From contig CP036279.1 in NCBI GenBank assembly GCA_007748055.1, forward strand, positions 5,518,001 through 5,582,000: a stretch of DNA of 64,000 bases. The letters are read 5' to 3'. This stretch comes from Kolteria novifilia (GTDB lineage: Bacteria; Planctomycetota; Planctomycetia; Kolteriales; Kolteriaceae). Position numbers and translations under genes: made by a program. The first letter of the stretch is position 1. The number at the start of each line of letters is the position of its first letter. Under the pieces are notes generated by a model that searched no databases, was not told the origin of the DNA, and worked only from the letters and a program-made list of their open reading frames with translations. Positions 53,959 through 63,242 of this stretch are shown here, one piece after another.

Positions 53959-54028
53959 TGCCCTGGTCGGTTAACCCACTGCCCAGGAGACTCTTGGGAG
54001 TGCCATGTACACGCTTGCCGTGGACATG
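53959..54028 (+). repeat. Dispersed ~70-bp repeat with palindrome (instance 1)
   Basis: The stretch from CCCTGGTCGGTTAACCC to the imperfect palindrome CATGTACACG-CTTGC-CGTGGACATG (54004-54028) aligns with 59954-60025. Shared parts include GGTTAA, GACTCTTGGG and the palindrome. It begins directly after the TetR stop. Confidence 0.7.
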
Positions 54029-54180
54029 CAGATCAGACTCACGCTTGCCGTGGACATGCAGATCAGACTCACGCTTGCCGTGGGCATGCAGATCAGACTC
54101 ACGCTTGCCGTGGGCATGCAGATCAGACTCACGCTTGCCGTGGGCATGCTGATCAGACTCACGCTTGCCGTGGGCATGCT
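54011..54180 (+). repeat. 30-bp tandem repeat array
   Basis: Five full units plus a 20-base partial of a 30-bp unit beginning ACGCTTGCCGTGG and ending CAGATCAGACTC. Units differ at only a few positions (GGACATG in the first two, GGGCATG later; GCAG or GCTG). The unit contains the right arm of the palindrome at its left, so the array is an expansion of that repeat. It encodes decapeptide repeats on both strands but no convincing gene. Confidence 0.92.
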
Positions 54181-54183
54181 GAG

Positions 54184-54440
54184 ACGCCTGTCGTTCCGCG
54201 AGACAACTTCCGCGACAAGGTCGGGAGCGAGAGGTGCGTAGCCAGGTTCGTCCGCATAGTCGCCGACTCGCTCGGCGTTTCTCGACGTGATCGCCAAGTC
54301 TCCAGGCCACTTTCAGCACGATGCGCCCATGTCGGCCCCCGGCCAGCGACGTCATTCGTACCTCTCCGTCGACCAGCTCGTAGCGACGACCGTCGTCGGC
54401 CAAATGGAAAGCTCGTCCGCGCCGACGCCGTCACCACGAC
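54184..54440 (-). pseudogene. Uma2-family (DUF820) endonuclease remnant
   Basis: Minus-strand pieces in different frames match the Uma2 pattern: TADELS, then LADDGRRYELVDGEVRMTSLAGGRHGRIVLKVAWRLGDHV, then GYAPLAPDLVAEVVSRNDRR. The frame changes at least twice and about 40 central residues are missing. The 3' end runs into the tandem array right after VVSRND. Uma2 proteins are PD-(D/E)XK nuclease-like proteins of unclear function, abundant in Planctomycetes. Confidence 0.65.
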
Positions 54441-54581
54441 AGGCTCTGGCGGGAAGACCTGACGCGAGACTTGACCATCGAGATTCCTTGCCGGAAGATC
54501 GACGACTTGGACCAGATCCGGCCATCAAAAGGACGACTCGCGACCATGTAACGGGCGAACCGACCGCTCCAGTCTCTCCTC

Positions 54582-55198
54582 GTGACCGCTTTCGCCCTCG
54601 GCAGCCTGATCGCGGGACCGGCGCCGGCGGCGACGAACCAGGAGCCACCCACCGTCGTGGTGTTCCTGGTCGACGACATGGGAGTGATGGACACCCCGGT
54701 TCCCTTCCCGACCGATCATGACGTCAAGCCGAGAGGCCATCCGCTCAACGACTTCTACCGCACGCCGAACATGAAGCGGTTTGCCGACAAGGAGACGCGG
54801 GTTCCCTTCATCGCGGCTTGGGCCAAAGCCGATCCCGACAAAACAAACCAGCAGCGGCTCCCTATTCCCACAGGAACCTGCTCGCGGGGGAGTCGGTTCC
54901 CGATCGAGAGCCGACCTTCCTGATGCACTTTCCTCACAAGCACCGACGCAGCTAATTCACGGTCTACCGTCAAGGGAATTGGAAGCTCATCGATCACTAC
55001 CGGGGCTTCAACGGACTGCGCTACGAACTCTTCAGTCTCGCCAACGCCCCATACGAGCCGGAGAACTTGGCGACCAAGAACCCGCGGAAACTTCACGAAC
55101 TACTAACAGCGATGAAGTCGGCGCTCGCGGAGACCGGAGCCCAACAACCACTCGCCGATGACAAGAGCACGCCACGGTCTCCGGAACTCCCGCTGTGA
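54582..55198 (+). pseudogene. Sulfatase remnant
   Basis: The N-terminal part reads PPTVVVFLVDDMGVMDTPVPFPTD, then NDFYRTPNMKRFADK, as in type I sulfatases. The sequence then jumps to RVPFIAAWAKADPDKTNQQRLPI, so the catalytic CxPxR region and most of the enzyme are deleted. After frame breaks and an in-frame TAA near 54955, a normal C-terminus follows: VYRQGNWKLIDHYRGFNGLRYELFSLANAPYEPENLATK. A non-functional relic. Confidence 0.8.
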
Positions 55199-55760
55199 GG
55201 TCGGCCGCGCCGGGGTGGAGAAGAACGCCGGGGTGGAGAAACTTTTGGCCCAGGATCGTTCACTTCACGTTGGGGCCTTCGATCGACGCAACCCCCGCTC
55301 GCCAACGACTTACCTCGACGCCACGGTCATGGGGGCGTTGACGGGAACAATTACCGATCAATCTTCATTTGACCCACCGACCATGGGATTGCTAAATTTC
55401 CTGCGCTGGAACCGGGTGACTGTCGCCGTTCGCCCTCTTCGCCACGTGCCCCATCGGGCTGAGGCGCGGAATGGTGGGCGACGTCGGGGCCAACGACGGT
55501 CGCTCGCACATAACGTCGTCAGTTAACTTCCCAAGGTCATTACCTTGTCGAACTCGCATGCGCGGGAGCCGTTGTGGCCTCGTCATTGGATGCTCCGCGC
55601 GCCGCGGCGATTCGACAACCTCCATGGTCGATACCGAATTCGGATCGGCCAGTCCTCCCGAACGTAGTGGTGACGGATCACTGCCGAGAGGTATGTCGGC
55701 CCAAGGAAATCGCTCCGCCTCTCGAGGCGGCTCCAGGAATAGCGAGGCGTCAAGCCAACC
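55199..55760. other. Non-coding patch upstream of the efflux operon
   Basis: About 560 bases with no supported gene. A short direct repeat (GCCGGGGTGGAGAA, twice at about 55210-55241) lies near its start. The promoter of the HlyD/EmrB genes should be here; no TetR-type palindrome stands out. Confidence 0.35.
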
Positions 55761-57281
55761 ATGAACACGACAAGCTTTCGCATCTACCGGGATGGCGTGA
55801 CGACGAGGCGATGGCATCGCATCGTTCAGTTCTTTCAGCATGGACTGAACACGCATTGGCCAACGCTGCGTCTCTCCTTCGGAGCCGTCGGCGTCTTGGT
55901 GCTCGGCATCGCTTGGCTCGAGCCAATGGTCCTCTCGATGTTGCGAACCGTGTCGACCAACAACGCCTACGTGGCCAGTCACGTCACCCTCGTCAGTCCC
56001 CGCATCGACGGCCAAGTCGTCGAGGTCCTCGTCGATGACAACGACCACGTCGAGGAGGGGCAGCTTCTTCTCCGCTTGGACGATCGGCCCTACTTGTTGG
56101 CCGTCGAACGCGCCGAGGAAGAGCTCGAGCGAACGCGATGGGAAATCGACGAACGCGTCGCCGCGTGGCGGGAGGCCACCGCCGAGGCGGTGCTGGCTCG
56201 CTCGCGCACCCGCCAGGCGTTCGCCGAACTCTCCGAAATGATCCATCAGTTGGAAGCCCAACGTCAGGATCTCCAAACGGAAGAATCCCTGCTGCTGACC
56301 CACCTGGACGAGTACCACTCCGCTCAACGCAGCGTCAGCCTCATCGAACGGGAGCTGGGAAGACAACAGCGGCTCCGCAAAGCGCGGAGCGTCAGCGACG
56401 CGTCGTATGAACAGACCGAACGCGAGTACGAGCAGGTCAAACGCGGTCGGATCCTCGTGACCGAGGCGATCCGGCGACTCCGCGGGCGACTTGGCCTGAA
56501 CCCATCGGCCGAGAATCCCGAATTCATCCCCAAGAACACCATCAACGCTCATCCGCTCACGCGTGAAGCGGTCTCGCGTTGCGTCGGCCTATTCAATCAG
56601 CTCGGGCGTCCCATGTCGCCGGTCGGCGCGACGCCGGACGACATTTACAGCGCCTTCCGGGCAATCGACATCGACGTGGCGGTGGAGGAGGCGCCCGACG
56701 TCCGCACCGCGGACCTGCGTGCCCGAAAGATCCTGTCGACGCTTGGCGGCGAGGCGTTCGACCCGCGTCACCGCTATGAATGCCCCGAAGTCCGGCGAGC
56801 CGAGCACGAACTCGAGGCCGCGAGGCTCGACTTAATCCACACCGAAGTTCGCTCCCCGCTTGAAGGCTACGTCGTCAATCGCAAGGTCAGCATCGGCAAC
56901 GTCATCGAACCCTGTCAGGTCCTCATGAACATTCGCTCGCTCAAGGACGTTTGGGTCGACGCCAACTTTCGCGAGACCAAGCTTCGGCACCTTCGACTAG
57001 GCCAACGGGTCGAGTTGGAAGTCGACGCGTACCCGGGACAAAAGTTCGTGGGACGTGTCGCCGGTTTCAGTGCCGGCACCGGCGCGACGCTGTCGATCCT
57101 CCCGCCGCAGAACGCGACGGGCAACTTTGTCAAAGTCGTCCAACGGGTCCCGGTTCGCATCGAACTGGTCGACAACGTTCCCGTCGACACGCCCCTGTTC
57201 GTCGGGCTTTCGGTCATGGCGACGGTCGATCTCCATGCCGAGCCGGTCGGCCCCGACGCCGGCCGCCGACTGCGGTATTGA
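55761..57281 (+). CDS. EmrA/HlyD-family membrane fusion protein
   Basis: A 506-residue protein anchored by one N-terminal membrane segment (LSFGAVGVLVLGIAWLEPMVLSML, ~residues 38-61). The first lipoyl half follows (STNNAYVASHVTLVSPRIDGQVVEVLVDDNDHVEEGQLLLRLD), then a long coiled-coil hairpin (~110-250), the second lipoyl half (IHTEVRSPLEGYVVNRKVSIGNVIEPCQVLMNI) and beta-barrel domain. Between coiled coil and second lipoyl half there is an unusual ~95-residue insertion (from NPSAENPEFIP to HRYECPEV). It works with the EmrB-like pump 43 bases downstream to export drugs or metabolites across the envelope. Confidence 0.9.
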   Translation: MNTTSFRIYRDGVTTRRWHRIVQFFQHGLNTHWPTLRLSFGAVGVLVLGIAWLEPMVLSMLRTVSTNNAYVASHVTLVSPRIDGQVVEVLVDDNDHVEEGQLLLRLDDRPYLLAVERAEEELERTRWEIDERVAAWREATAEAVLARSRTRQAFAELSEMIHQLEAQRQDLQTEESLLLTHLDEYHSAQRSVSLIERELGRQQRLRKARSVSDASYEQTEREYEQVKRGRILVTEAIRRLRGRLGLNPSAENPEFIPKNTINAHPLTREAVSRCVGLFNQLGRPMSPVGATPDDIYSAFRAIDIDVAVEEAPDVRTADLRARKILSTLGGEAFDPRHRYECPEVRRAEHELEAARLDLIHTEVRSPLEGYVVNRKVSIGNVIEPCQVLMNIRSLKDVWVDANFRETKLRHLRLGQRVELEVDAYPGQKFVGRVAGFSAGTGATLSILPPQNATGNFVKVVQRVPVRIELVDNVPVDTPLFVGLSVMATVDLHAEPVGPDAGRRLRY

Positions 57282-57324
57282 CACCCCGCCCCGAGCCATC
57301 CCTCTGACGCGACGAGGCTCCGCC

Positions 57325-58947
57325 ATGCTCAACTCCGCGACCCGTCGTCTCGACGCCCTCTTCGGACGTGGCCAAGGAGCCGCGTGGGCCACCCTCGCGA
57401 TCGTGTCGCTCGAGGGAGCAATGGAGCTCTGGGACATCAACGCCACCAACGTCGCGGTCCGGCATATCGCCGGCGGCCTCTCCGCCTCGCCTTCCGAAGC
57501 GCTCTGGATCCTGACGACCTACCTCGTCGCCACGGCGATCGCGATGCCACTGACCGGTTGGCTCTCAGGCGTCTTCGGGCGCAAGTGGTTCTTCATCTAC
57601 TCCGTGAGTCTCTTCACGCTCGGGGCCTTCCTTGCGGGCACCGCGCCGTCGCTGGAGCTACTCCTCGTCTATCGTTTTTTTCAGGGGCTGGGCGGAGGCG
57701 CGATGACGCCGGTGGGCGAGTCGCTGCTGTATCATTCCTATCCCGCGAAACAGCGCGGAACGCCGATGGCGATTTACGCGTCGTCCTACGTGCTCGGCCT
57801 CGTCCTCGGCGCACTCGGAGGGGGAATGCTCGCCGACATCGGCGACTGGCGACTGATCTACCTGATCAATGTGCCGACGGGCCTGACGATTGTCGCATTG
57901 ACCCTTTTGGTCGTGAAGGACTCGCCGTCGGAACGGGCGGAACGCGAGCGATGCCGGCGCGAATTTCCCCGACTCAACCACGCGGCGTTCCTGCTGATCG
58001 CGGTCGGGATGGCCTGTCTTCAGATCACCTTCGATCGGGGACAACTACTCGACTGGTTTCACTCACCGACGATCGTTTGGCTCGCCGCGGTATCGGTCGT
58101 GACGCTTGGCGTCGGAATCGCGTGGGAGTTACGACATCCCCGCCCGGTGCTCGACTTTCGACTCCTGCTCGACCGAAACTTCGCGATTGGCTGCGTCCTG
58201 ATCGGATTCATCTACGCGATCGCCTACGGCAGCTTGACGCTCTTGCCCGCGATGCTCGACGATGTCATTCACTATCCCTCAACCAACATCGGTTGGCTCG
58301 TGGCGATGGCGGGTCTCTTGGTCCTTCCCTTTCCCCCGTTGGCCGGCTGGCTCAAGGACCGGGGCGTTCGTCACGAATTCCTTCTATTTGGGGGAACGAC
58401 GCTGCTCATTTCGGGACTCTGGTGGCTCTCCCGGGCGTATGGCGATGTCAGCCCACTCTTCTTCATCCTCCCGCGGGCGATTCAGCAACTGGGCGTCATG
58501 GTGATGCTCGGTGTCCTCTTCGCCACGCCGTTCCAAACGTTGCCGGCTCACTCGCTTGGCAACGCGTCGGCCTTCTTCAATCTCATTCGCATGGTCGCCG
58601 CCAGTCTCGGCGTCTCGCTGGTCGGCATCTTTCTGGTTCGACGGACGGTCTTTCATCGCGAGCGACTGGTCGGGAACATTGACCAAGCCGACGCGGAGGT
58701 TCAGGAAGTCCATCGGCACTTGGCGGATCGGGCTCGGGAGGCGGGTGCGACCTTGGACCAGGCGTCGATGCAAGCGAACGACTTGATCGACGCCGCTCTC
58801 GAGTCTCAAGCGACCCAGTTCGCGTTCATGGAGGCGTTCCGCGTGATGGCGTTCGCCGCCATGCTTCTGATCCCGCTGATCCTGTTGCAGCAAGTATGGC
58901 CAGTGAAGAAGCCGCGAGATCCCGAGTCGACCCGCTCGGCCGAGTAG
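57325..58947 (+). CDS. EmrB-like MFS drug efflux transporter (DHA2 family)
   Basis: Start at ATG 57325 (MLNSATRRLDALFGRG); the frame upstream to 57055 overlaps the HlyD gene and is not real. The 540-residue protein has about 14 hydrophobic segments. DHA2 motifs are visible: WILTTYLVATAIAMPLTGWLSGVFGRKWFF (motif A-like) and FFQGLGGGAMTPVGESLLYHSYPAKQRGTPMAIYASSYVLGLVLGALGGGML (motif C-like). It uses the proton gradient to export hydrophobic compounds through the EmrA-like partner. The C-terminal loop region (~440-500) is long and soluble. Confidence 0.92.
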   Translation: MLNSATRRLDALFGRGQGAAWATLAIVSLEGAMELWDINATNVAVRHIAGGLSASPSEALWILTTYLVATAIAMPLTGWLSGVFGRKWFFIYSVSLFTLGAFLAGTAPSLELLLVYRFFQGLGGGAMTPVGESLLYHSYPAKQRGTPMAIYASSYVLGLVLGALGGGMLADIGDWRLIYLINVPTGLTIVALTLLVVKDSPSERAERERCRREFPRLNHAAFLLIAVGMACLQITFDRGQLLDWFHSPTIVWLAAVSVVTLGVGIAWELRHPRPVLDFRLLLDRNFAIGCVLIGFIYAIAYGSLTLLPAMLDDVIHYPSTNIGWLVAMAGLLVLPFPPLAGWLKDRGVRHEFLLFGGTTLLISGLWWLSRAYGDVSPLFFILPRAIQQLGVMVMLGVLFATPFQTLPAHSLGNASAFFNLIRMVAASLGVSLVGIFLVRRTVFHRERLVGNIDQADAEVQEVHRHLADRAREAGATLDQASMQANDLIDAALESQATQFAFMEAFRVMAFAAMLLIPLILLQQVWPVKKPRDPESTRSAE

Positions 58948-59029
58948 CGCATGCCGCTGGGGCGAGCGTGCGAGAGATCCTCTCGGTTTCTCCCACCGGC
59001 CGACAAGAAAGACTTCGGCGTGAGCCCAC

Positions 59030-59689
59030 TCACGCCGGCTTGACGATACGGTAATGCGGCGGATTCTTGACACGGGAGACCAGCACCGCCAGCGCGATCA
59101 ACACGAGGACGGAACCCAACACCAAAATGCCAGTCGGTCCGAGCGTCTCCATCAACCACAGAAAGAGCCGCTTCACCGCTTGGCGGCGTCCCTTGATCTC
59201 GGCCTCGGCCGTTCCCGACGCCAAGTCGCGCGCGCCGAGATAAGCGATCCATGTGAAGGCCGACAGACCGATGGTCCACAGTCCCGGGCCAATCGCGGCT
59301 CGAACCAAGGTCAACTCGTCCTCGGAATAGGCGAACGAACTCGGCATCACCTCTCGCAGATGGACGAAGAAATCGTCACGATCGGTCGGCGAGGCGAACG
59401 AGAAACTCTCGCTCTTCGTCTCCGTCTTACTCCCCTTGGTAGATTTCCAACTCACCGAGACGCTATTGCTCGAACTCTTGATATCACCGCGTACCCGATT
59501 GACCGTTGTCCACTCGACCAACTCAAGCCCCTGAACGCTCGGCACCTCGTCGCGTCGGAGTGCCTCGGACACCGGTTCGGCCATCTCCCCGGACACGCTG
59601 CCGATGAAGATTCCCGCGGGACTCGCCGAGATTAAGTTATTCCCCAACCGGGTAGATGCGGTCCAAACTTGAGTAGAGGTTGTCGACAT
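59030..59689 (-). CDS. Membrane protein of unknown function
   Basis: A 219-residue protein. The N-terminal ~110 residues are beta-rich with charged turns (PSVQGLELVEWTTVNRVRGDIKSSSNSVSVSWKSTKGSKTETKSESFSFASPTDRDDFFVHLREVM), which resembles a PH-like domain. Two hydrophobic segments follow near residues 132-152 and 185-207, leaving a short basic tail. ATG 59689 follows GGAG. No neighbour suggests a role; it converges with the transporter gene. Confidence 0.65.
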   Translation of the reverse strand: MSTTSTQVWTASTRLGNNLISASPAGIFIGSVSGEMAEPVSEALRRDEVPSVQGLELVEWTTVNRVRGDIKSSSNSVSVSWKSTKGSKTETKSESFSFASPTDRDDFFVHLREVMPSSFAYSEDELTLVRAAIGPGLWTIGLSAFTWIAYLGARDLASGTAEAEIKGRRQAVKRLFLWLMETLGPTGILVLGSVLVLIALAVLVSRVKNPPHYRIVKPA

Positions 59690-60449
59690 CGCCAGTGCTC
59701 CTTCATTTGATGCGGGTGATGACTGTCCGGAGAGTCTCCTTGGGGGGAGAATCTCGCTGGAGGGAAAATGAGGAAGGAGGCCGCGAGCGCAAAAGGAAAG
59801 CGACGCTCCAAGATTCGTTCCCGATCCTCAGACGTTCTGATCGACTCCAGATTCCGCGGCACCGCCTACACTAGTGATTGAAGAGACGCATATCCACGGC
59901 AAAATTGACCATATGGTTCCACATCAAGAAACGCGGGAGAAGAGCAACGTTTCCTAGGGTCCTGATTGGTTAATTGATTGACTGAAAGACTCTTGGGTGC
60001 CATGCCCACGCTGGCCGTGGGAATGCGGAACAAGCCTATGAATGGGCAATATTCCGCACGATCTGAGGGCCGAGATTCAATGTCGCGAACTTGCCTATCA
60101 GGACATTGGCAGTCCGTTGATCTAAGCGGGCCAAGACGAGAACGAGCCATGCTGGCCAAGATCAAGGAGAAGAAACGGAGGCGATTCTGTAGATTCGTCG
60201 AGTTTCGTGGACGCCGAGATTGGTCAAAAGGGCCGTTCGTAGTCGGCATCGAATAGATCAACGGGCGGCTAGGAGAAAAGCAAGGGAAAGGTCGGGCAGT
60301 TCAGCGATGCCCAAGCTCTGGACATCAAGGGTTTTCGTCTTCCCCTCTTCGCTGGCTGAAGAGCAGCCAGAAGCACCTGGCTACTGGTCTGACAGGTCCA
60401 ATCGCCGATTATCACCAAGCGCCCCATGATCAGTCCGACCACTGAGGAC
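59690..60449. other. Non-coding stretch with a dispersed repeat
   Basis: About 760 bases. No frame has convincing coding character. It contains the second instance of the dispersed repeat (59950-60025). The rest shows no recognised RNA gene. Confidence 0.4.
59950..60025 (+). repeat. Dispersed ~70-bp repeat with palindrome (instance 2)
   Basis: It carries CTAGGGTCCTGATTGGTTAA, GACTCTTGGG and the palindrome CATGCCCACG (60001-60010) with CGTGGGAATG (60016-60025), one mismatch. Same order and orientation as the instance after the TetR gene. Confidence 0.7.
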
Positions 60450-63242
60450 TTAGTAGGTCAAACGCCCCTCGAAGCGATAGAGTTGGGCGGCCCAGCTGGG
60501 ATCGGTGAGCCCGAACTGGACGCCGACGCCGCAGTCGACGATGTCACCGATCCACATTCGCAGGCCGGTGCCGATCGAGTAGTAACGACCGCCACTGGCC
60601 GACTGGAGCGTGTTGTCAGCCGTGGTGAACTGACCACTCTGGAACGCCCACCCTTCCAGTTCATACGTGTTGATCAGCAGGACGTCGGGATTGAGCTTCC
60701 AGATGACCTTGTTGAAGCTGTGGTGGTGATGGAAGACGCCGCCGGCGGTGGCGCTGCCGAACCCGATCCACTCCGAAAGCTGTCCCTCATAGAAGAGGTC
60801 TTCCAAGAGCTTGACGGAGTAGAGAATCGACGGCTCGATCGCGTAGATGCCCTTCGACGTTCCGAAGGCCAGGTTGCCGATCGGGACGGTATTCTCGAGC
60901 TGGAACGCAATTTGAAAGAGTTCGCAGTCGAACAAGAGCGACTTGGTCCCGATCAGCATGTCGCTGAAGGCGGCGTGACGGTCGCCGACGTTCGGATCGA
61001 CGGACAGATACGTCGTGTCGACATACGCACTGAACTTCCGGCTCTTCGTCGCGGTCTCGACATACATCGAGAGACGGTCGTAGTCGACCGAACTAGGGGC
61101 GGTCGTCACCCCGTTGACGGTACGGATGTTCGTGGCGGTCGCGGCCGGGTTCCAGAAGAAGTTGGACCGGTCCGGCGTCTGCAGGTTCTGTCCCGCGTCC
61201 CACCGAAGGCGAGTCTGACTACGAGGACGCGCGTGATCGACGAACAGGGCGGCGTTGCCGATCGGGTTGTAGTGCGGCCCCGACAGCTCGTAGCAAGGAT
61301 CGGGGCAGACGATGCACTCGTACATGAGCTGCACCGCGCGATGGACCGGGTTGGTCGTGTCACACGCGGGGTAGCACTTACGATGACCGGCGGCACAGCA
61401 ACTGACGCATTGTCCACACGGGTTGATTCCCGTGCAATAGGGACAATCGCCGACCGGCGCTCCCGCATCGCCACCAGCGGCCCCGACCGGAGTCGGAACA
61501 CCCGCAAGACCCGACCCGACGGTCGAATTGGACGAGAACCCACCGCCGCAACTGGGACATCCCGCGGCGACGACGGCTCCCGTCGTCTCGCTGGATGCGA
61601 CCGTCGTCGGGATCGGCTGTGCCCCCGCGTCGGCTGTCGCTTCGGCGCTCTTGCTGACGGGAGCGGCCGTCGTCGCTACTTCTTCCTTGGCGAAGATCAG
61701 ATTCTTGAGCCATTGGCGCGGGGTCCGACGAGTGGGTTGGGCGACAGGCGCCGCGACGGGAGCGACAGCCGCGTTCACCATCGACGCATCATTCGTCGGT
61801 TTCAACGTGACGACGTTGGTCGTCTGAGTGTCGGCCTTCTTGGATGCTTCCGGCCGCTCGGAACTCACCCTGTCGCTGGTCGTCGCCTCCGGCGTCGCGC
61901 CAGCCAGCGAGGAACTCGCCTCCTTCGGCGCGTCCACATCCTCCATCTTGTTCTCGGCCGCTTCGAGTGTCGCCCCGAAGGCGGCGAAACACTGCTCGAC
62001 GAAACGTGACGCGGCGGCGACGTCTTGCTCTGTCGCCTCCCCCGCGGTCTTCTTGGTGCCCTGGGGAGCGACCACGTTCGTCGGCGTTGCCACGGTCTCC
62101 TGAGGCACCACATCATCGTCGCTCTTCGAGGCCGAAGGAGTTGCCGACACGCTAACCGGCGCGTCGGAACTCTGGTCCTCCACCTCGGTCATCGCTTCCG
62201 TGACAGAAGCGGTGTTCGCGTCTGGCTTGGTGTCCGGCTTCTTGGCCGTCTCCTTGGCCGCCTGTGTCGCGAGGGGTGCTGGCTCGGGGGTACCGGAAGC
62301 CGACTGCGCCGTTTCGGTCGCTTCGACCGTTGGTTCGTCGCTCTGTTGGACCTGCTCGAGAGGCATTGCCGCGACGTGACTCGGAAGCTCGACCTCCTCC
62401 TTCGTCGAGGGGGCATTGCCCGAAGTTGTCGGTGGCAAATTGCCCGCGATGGAGGGCAACGCGCGCACCGGCCCCTTGGGAGCGACTTCGGTCTCTTCGA
62501 AGGCCACCCAATCGGGCTGATTCTTCTCGATCGTCCACGTGGGAACCGACTCGTTCGTGCTTTCCTCTTCAGACGCCAAAGGCTCTTCCGAGTCGAGCCG
62601 TTCGGTAGTCTCCGGCGCCACGGGGTCGCTCAGCGGACTGTTGGTTTCGGCGACACCGGGTAGGGGTTTGGTCATTTGGGCCGGAACCGTGATGTAGGGT
62701 TCGGCTCCACGGAGACCGACGGTGTCGGGCTCGAACGGCGACATCGCGCGCGGCGCCGCGGTCATCGGTTCGAGGTCGACGACCTCAATTTGCTCCTTCA
62801 GGGAGGAACTCGAAAGAGCGGGCCGAACCGCATCTCGTCCCGTCGGCTCGACCGGAGCGGTCGTCGGGCGTTCGCTTGACGTGGGGACGGTGGAGGAATA
62901 CCCAGGAGCGACGGAGAGCTTCCCGACAGTGCGGATCGTCGGGGGCGTCTTCTCGTTCTCCTTGTCGCCAAAGACGCGTTTGGAGAAGGACTCGCGGAGG
63001 CCCGCGTGGGACGGAGTCTTGAACTTCGGAGTCGACCTCCTGCCGAGGAATCCGAAACCGAACCGTCTCGTCTTCTTCTCGGCTCCGGCAACCTGCGCGT
63101 CACCGGCCCTTGTGGGCTCGGCCGCCGAGGTGACATTGATGGCCCCGCATGGCGGAAGGCTGACGAAGAGCAACGTCGTCATCAACACCATGCAGGACCT
63201 TCGTCGGACCTCGGGCGATGGCTCGCGAAGGAGATTCGGCAT
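60450..63242 (-). CDS. Large secreted protein with disordered N-terminus and barrel-like C-terminus
   Basis: Start taken at ATG 63242 (MPNLLREPSPEVRRRSCMVLMTTLLFVSLPP), giving 930 residues; another ATG 51 bases upstream is possible. A signal peptide is followed by ~560 residues of Pro/Ser/Thr/Glu-rich, probably disordered chain. A Cys-rich hinge comes next: CPSCGGGF, CPYCTGINPCGQCVSCC, CYPACD. The C-terminal ~270 residues look like an outer-membrane beta barrel: alternating strands (YVETATKSRKFSAYVDTTYLS, LFQIAFQLENTVPIGNLAFG, YYSIGTGLRMWIGDIVDCGVGVQFGL) ending in an aromatic residue (GRLTY). Function unknown. Confidence 0.75.
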   Translation of the reverse strand: MPNLLREPSPEVRRRSCMVLMTTLLFVSLPPCGAINVTSAAEPTRAGDAQVAGAEKKTRRFGFGFLGRRSTPKFKTPSHAGLRESFSKRVFGDKENEKTPPTIRTVGKLSVAPGYSSTVPTSSERPTTAPVEPTGRDAVRPALSSSSLKEQIEVVDLEPMTAAPRAMSPFEPDTVGLRGAEPYITVPAQMTKPLPGVAETNSPLSDPVAPETTERLDSEEPLASEEESTNESVPTWTIEKNQPDWVAFEETEVAPKGPVRALPSIAGNLPPTTSGNAPSTKEEVELPSHVAAMPLEQVQQSDEPTVEATETAQSASGTPEPAPLATQAAKETAKKPDTKPDANTASVTEAMTEVEDQSSDAPVSVSATPSASKSDDDVVPQETVATPTNVVAPQGTKKTAGEATEQDVAAASRFVEQCFAAFGATLEAAENKMEDVDAPKEASSSLAGATPEATTSDRVSSERPEASKKADTQTTNVVTLKPTNDASMVNAAVAPVAAPVAQPTRRTPRQWLKNLIFAKEEVATTAAPVSKSAEATADAGAQPIPTTVASSETTGAVVAAGCPSCGGGFSSNSTVGSGLAGVPTPVGAAGGDAGAPVGDCPYCTGINPCGQCVSCCAAGHRKCYPACDTTNPVHRAVQLMYECIVCPDPCYELSGPHYNPIGNAALFVDHARPRSQTRLRWDAGQNLQTPDRSNFFWNPAATATNIRTVNGVTTAPSSVDYDRLSMYVETATKSRKFSAYVDTTYLSVDPNVGDRHAAFSDMLIGTKSLLFDCELFQIAFQLENTVPIGNLAFGTSKGIYAIEPSILYSVKLLEDLFYEGQLSEWIGFGSATAGGVFHHHHSFNKVIWKLNPDVLLINTYELEGWAFQSGQFTTADNTLQSASGGRYYSIGTGLRMWIGDIVDCGVGVQFGLTDPSWAAQLYRFEGRLTY

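Noticed and set aside
54011-54180. CRISPR array
   Set aside because: Units are directly adjacent without unique spacers and no cas genes are present, so it is a simple tandem repeat.
53971-54403. Minus-strand frames with decapeptide repeats (MPTASVSLIC)
   Set aside because: They are translations of the 30-bp tandem array joined to Uma2 relic pieces; no start signal or independent support.
55158-55526. 122-codon plus-strand frame after the sulfatase relic
   Set aside because: No RBS, no domain, and Arg-rich composition typical of non-coding high-GC frames.
57055-57324. N-terminal extension of the EmrB-like transporter
   Set aside because: It overlaps the 3' end of the HlyD gene in another frame and is Arg/Ser rich; the ATG at 57325 begins the conserved transporter.
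59978-60256. 92-codon plus-strand frame
   Set aside because: It begins inside the dispersed palindromic repeat and shows no conserved pattern; treated as non-coding.
60426-62009. 527-codon plus-strand frame
   Set aside because: Shadow of the large secreted protein on the other strand; no RBS and low-complexity Arg/Gly/Asp composition.
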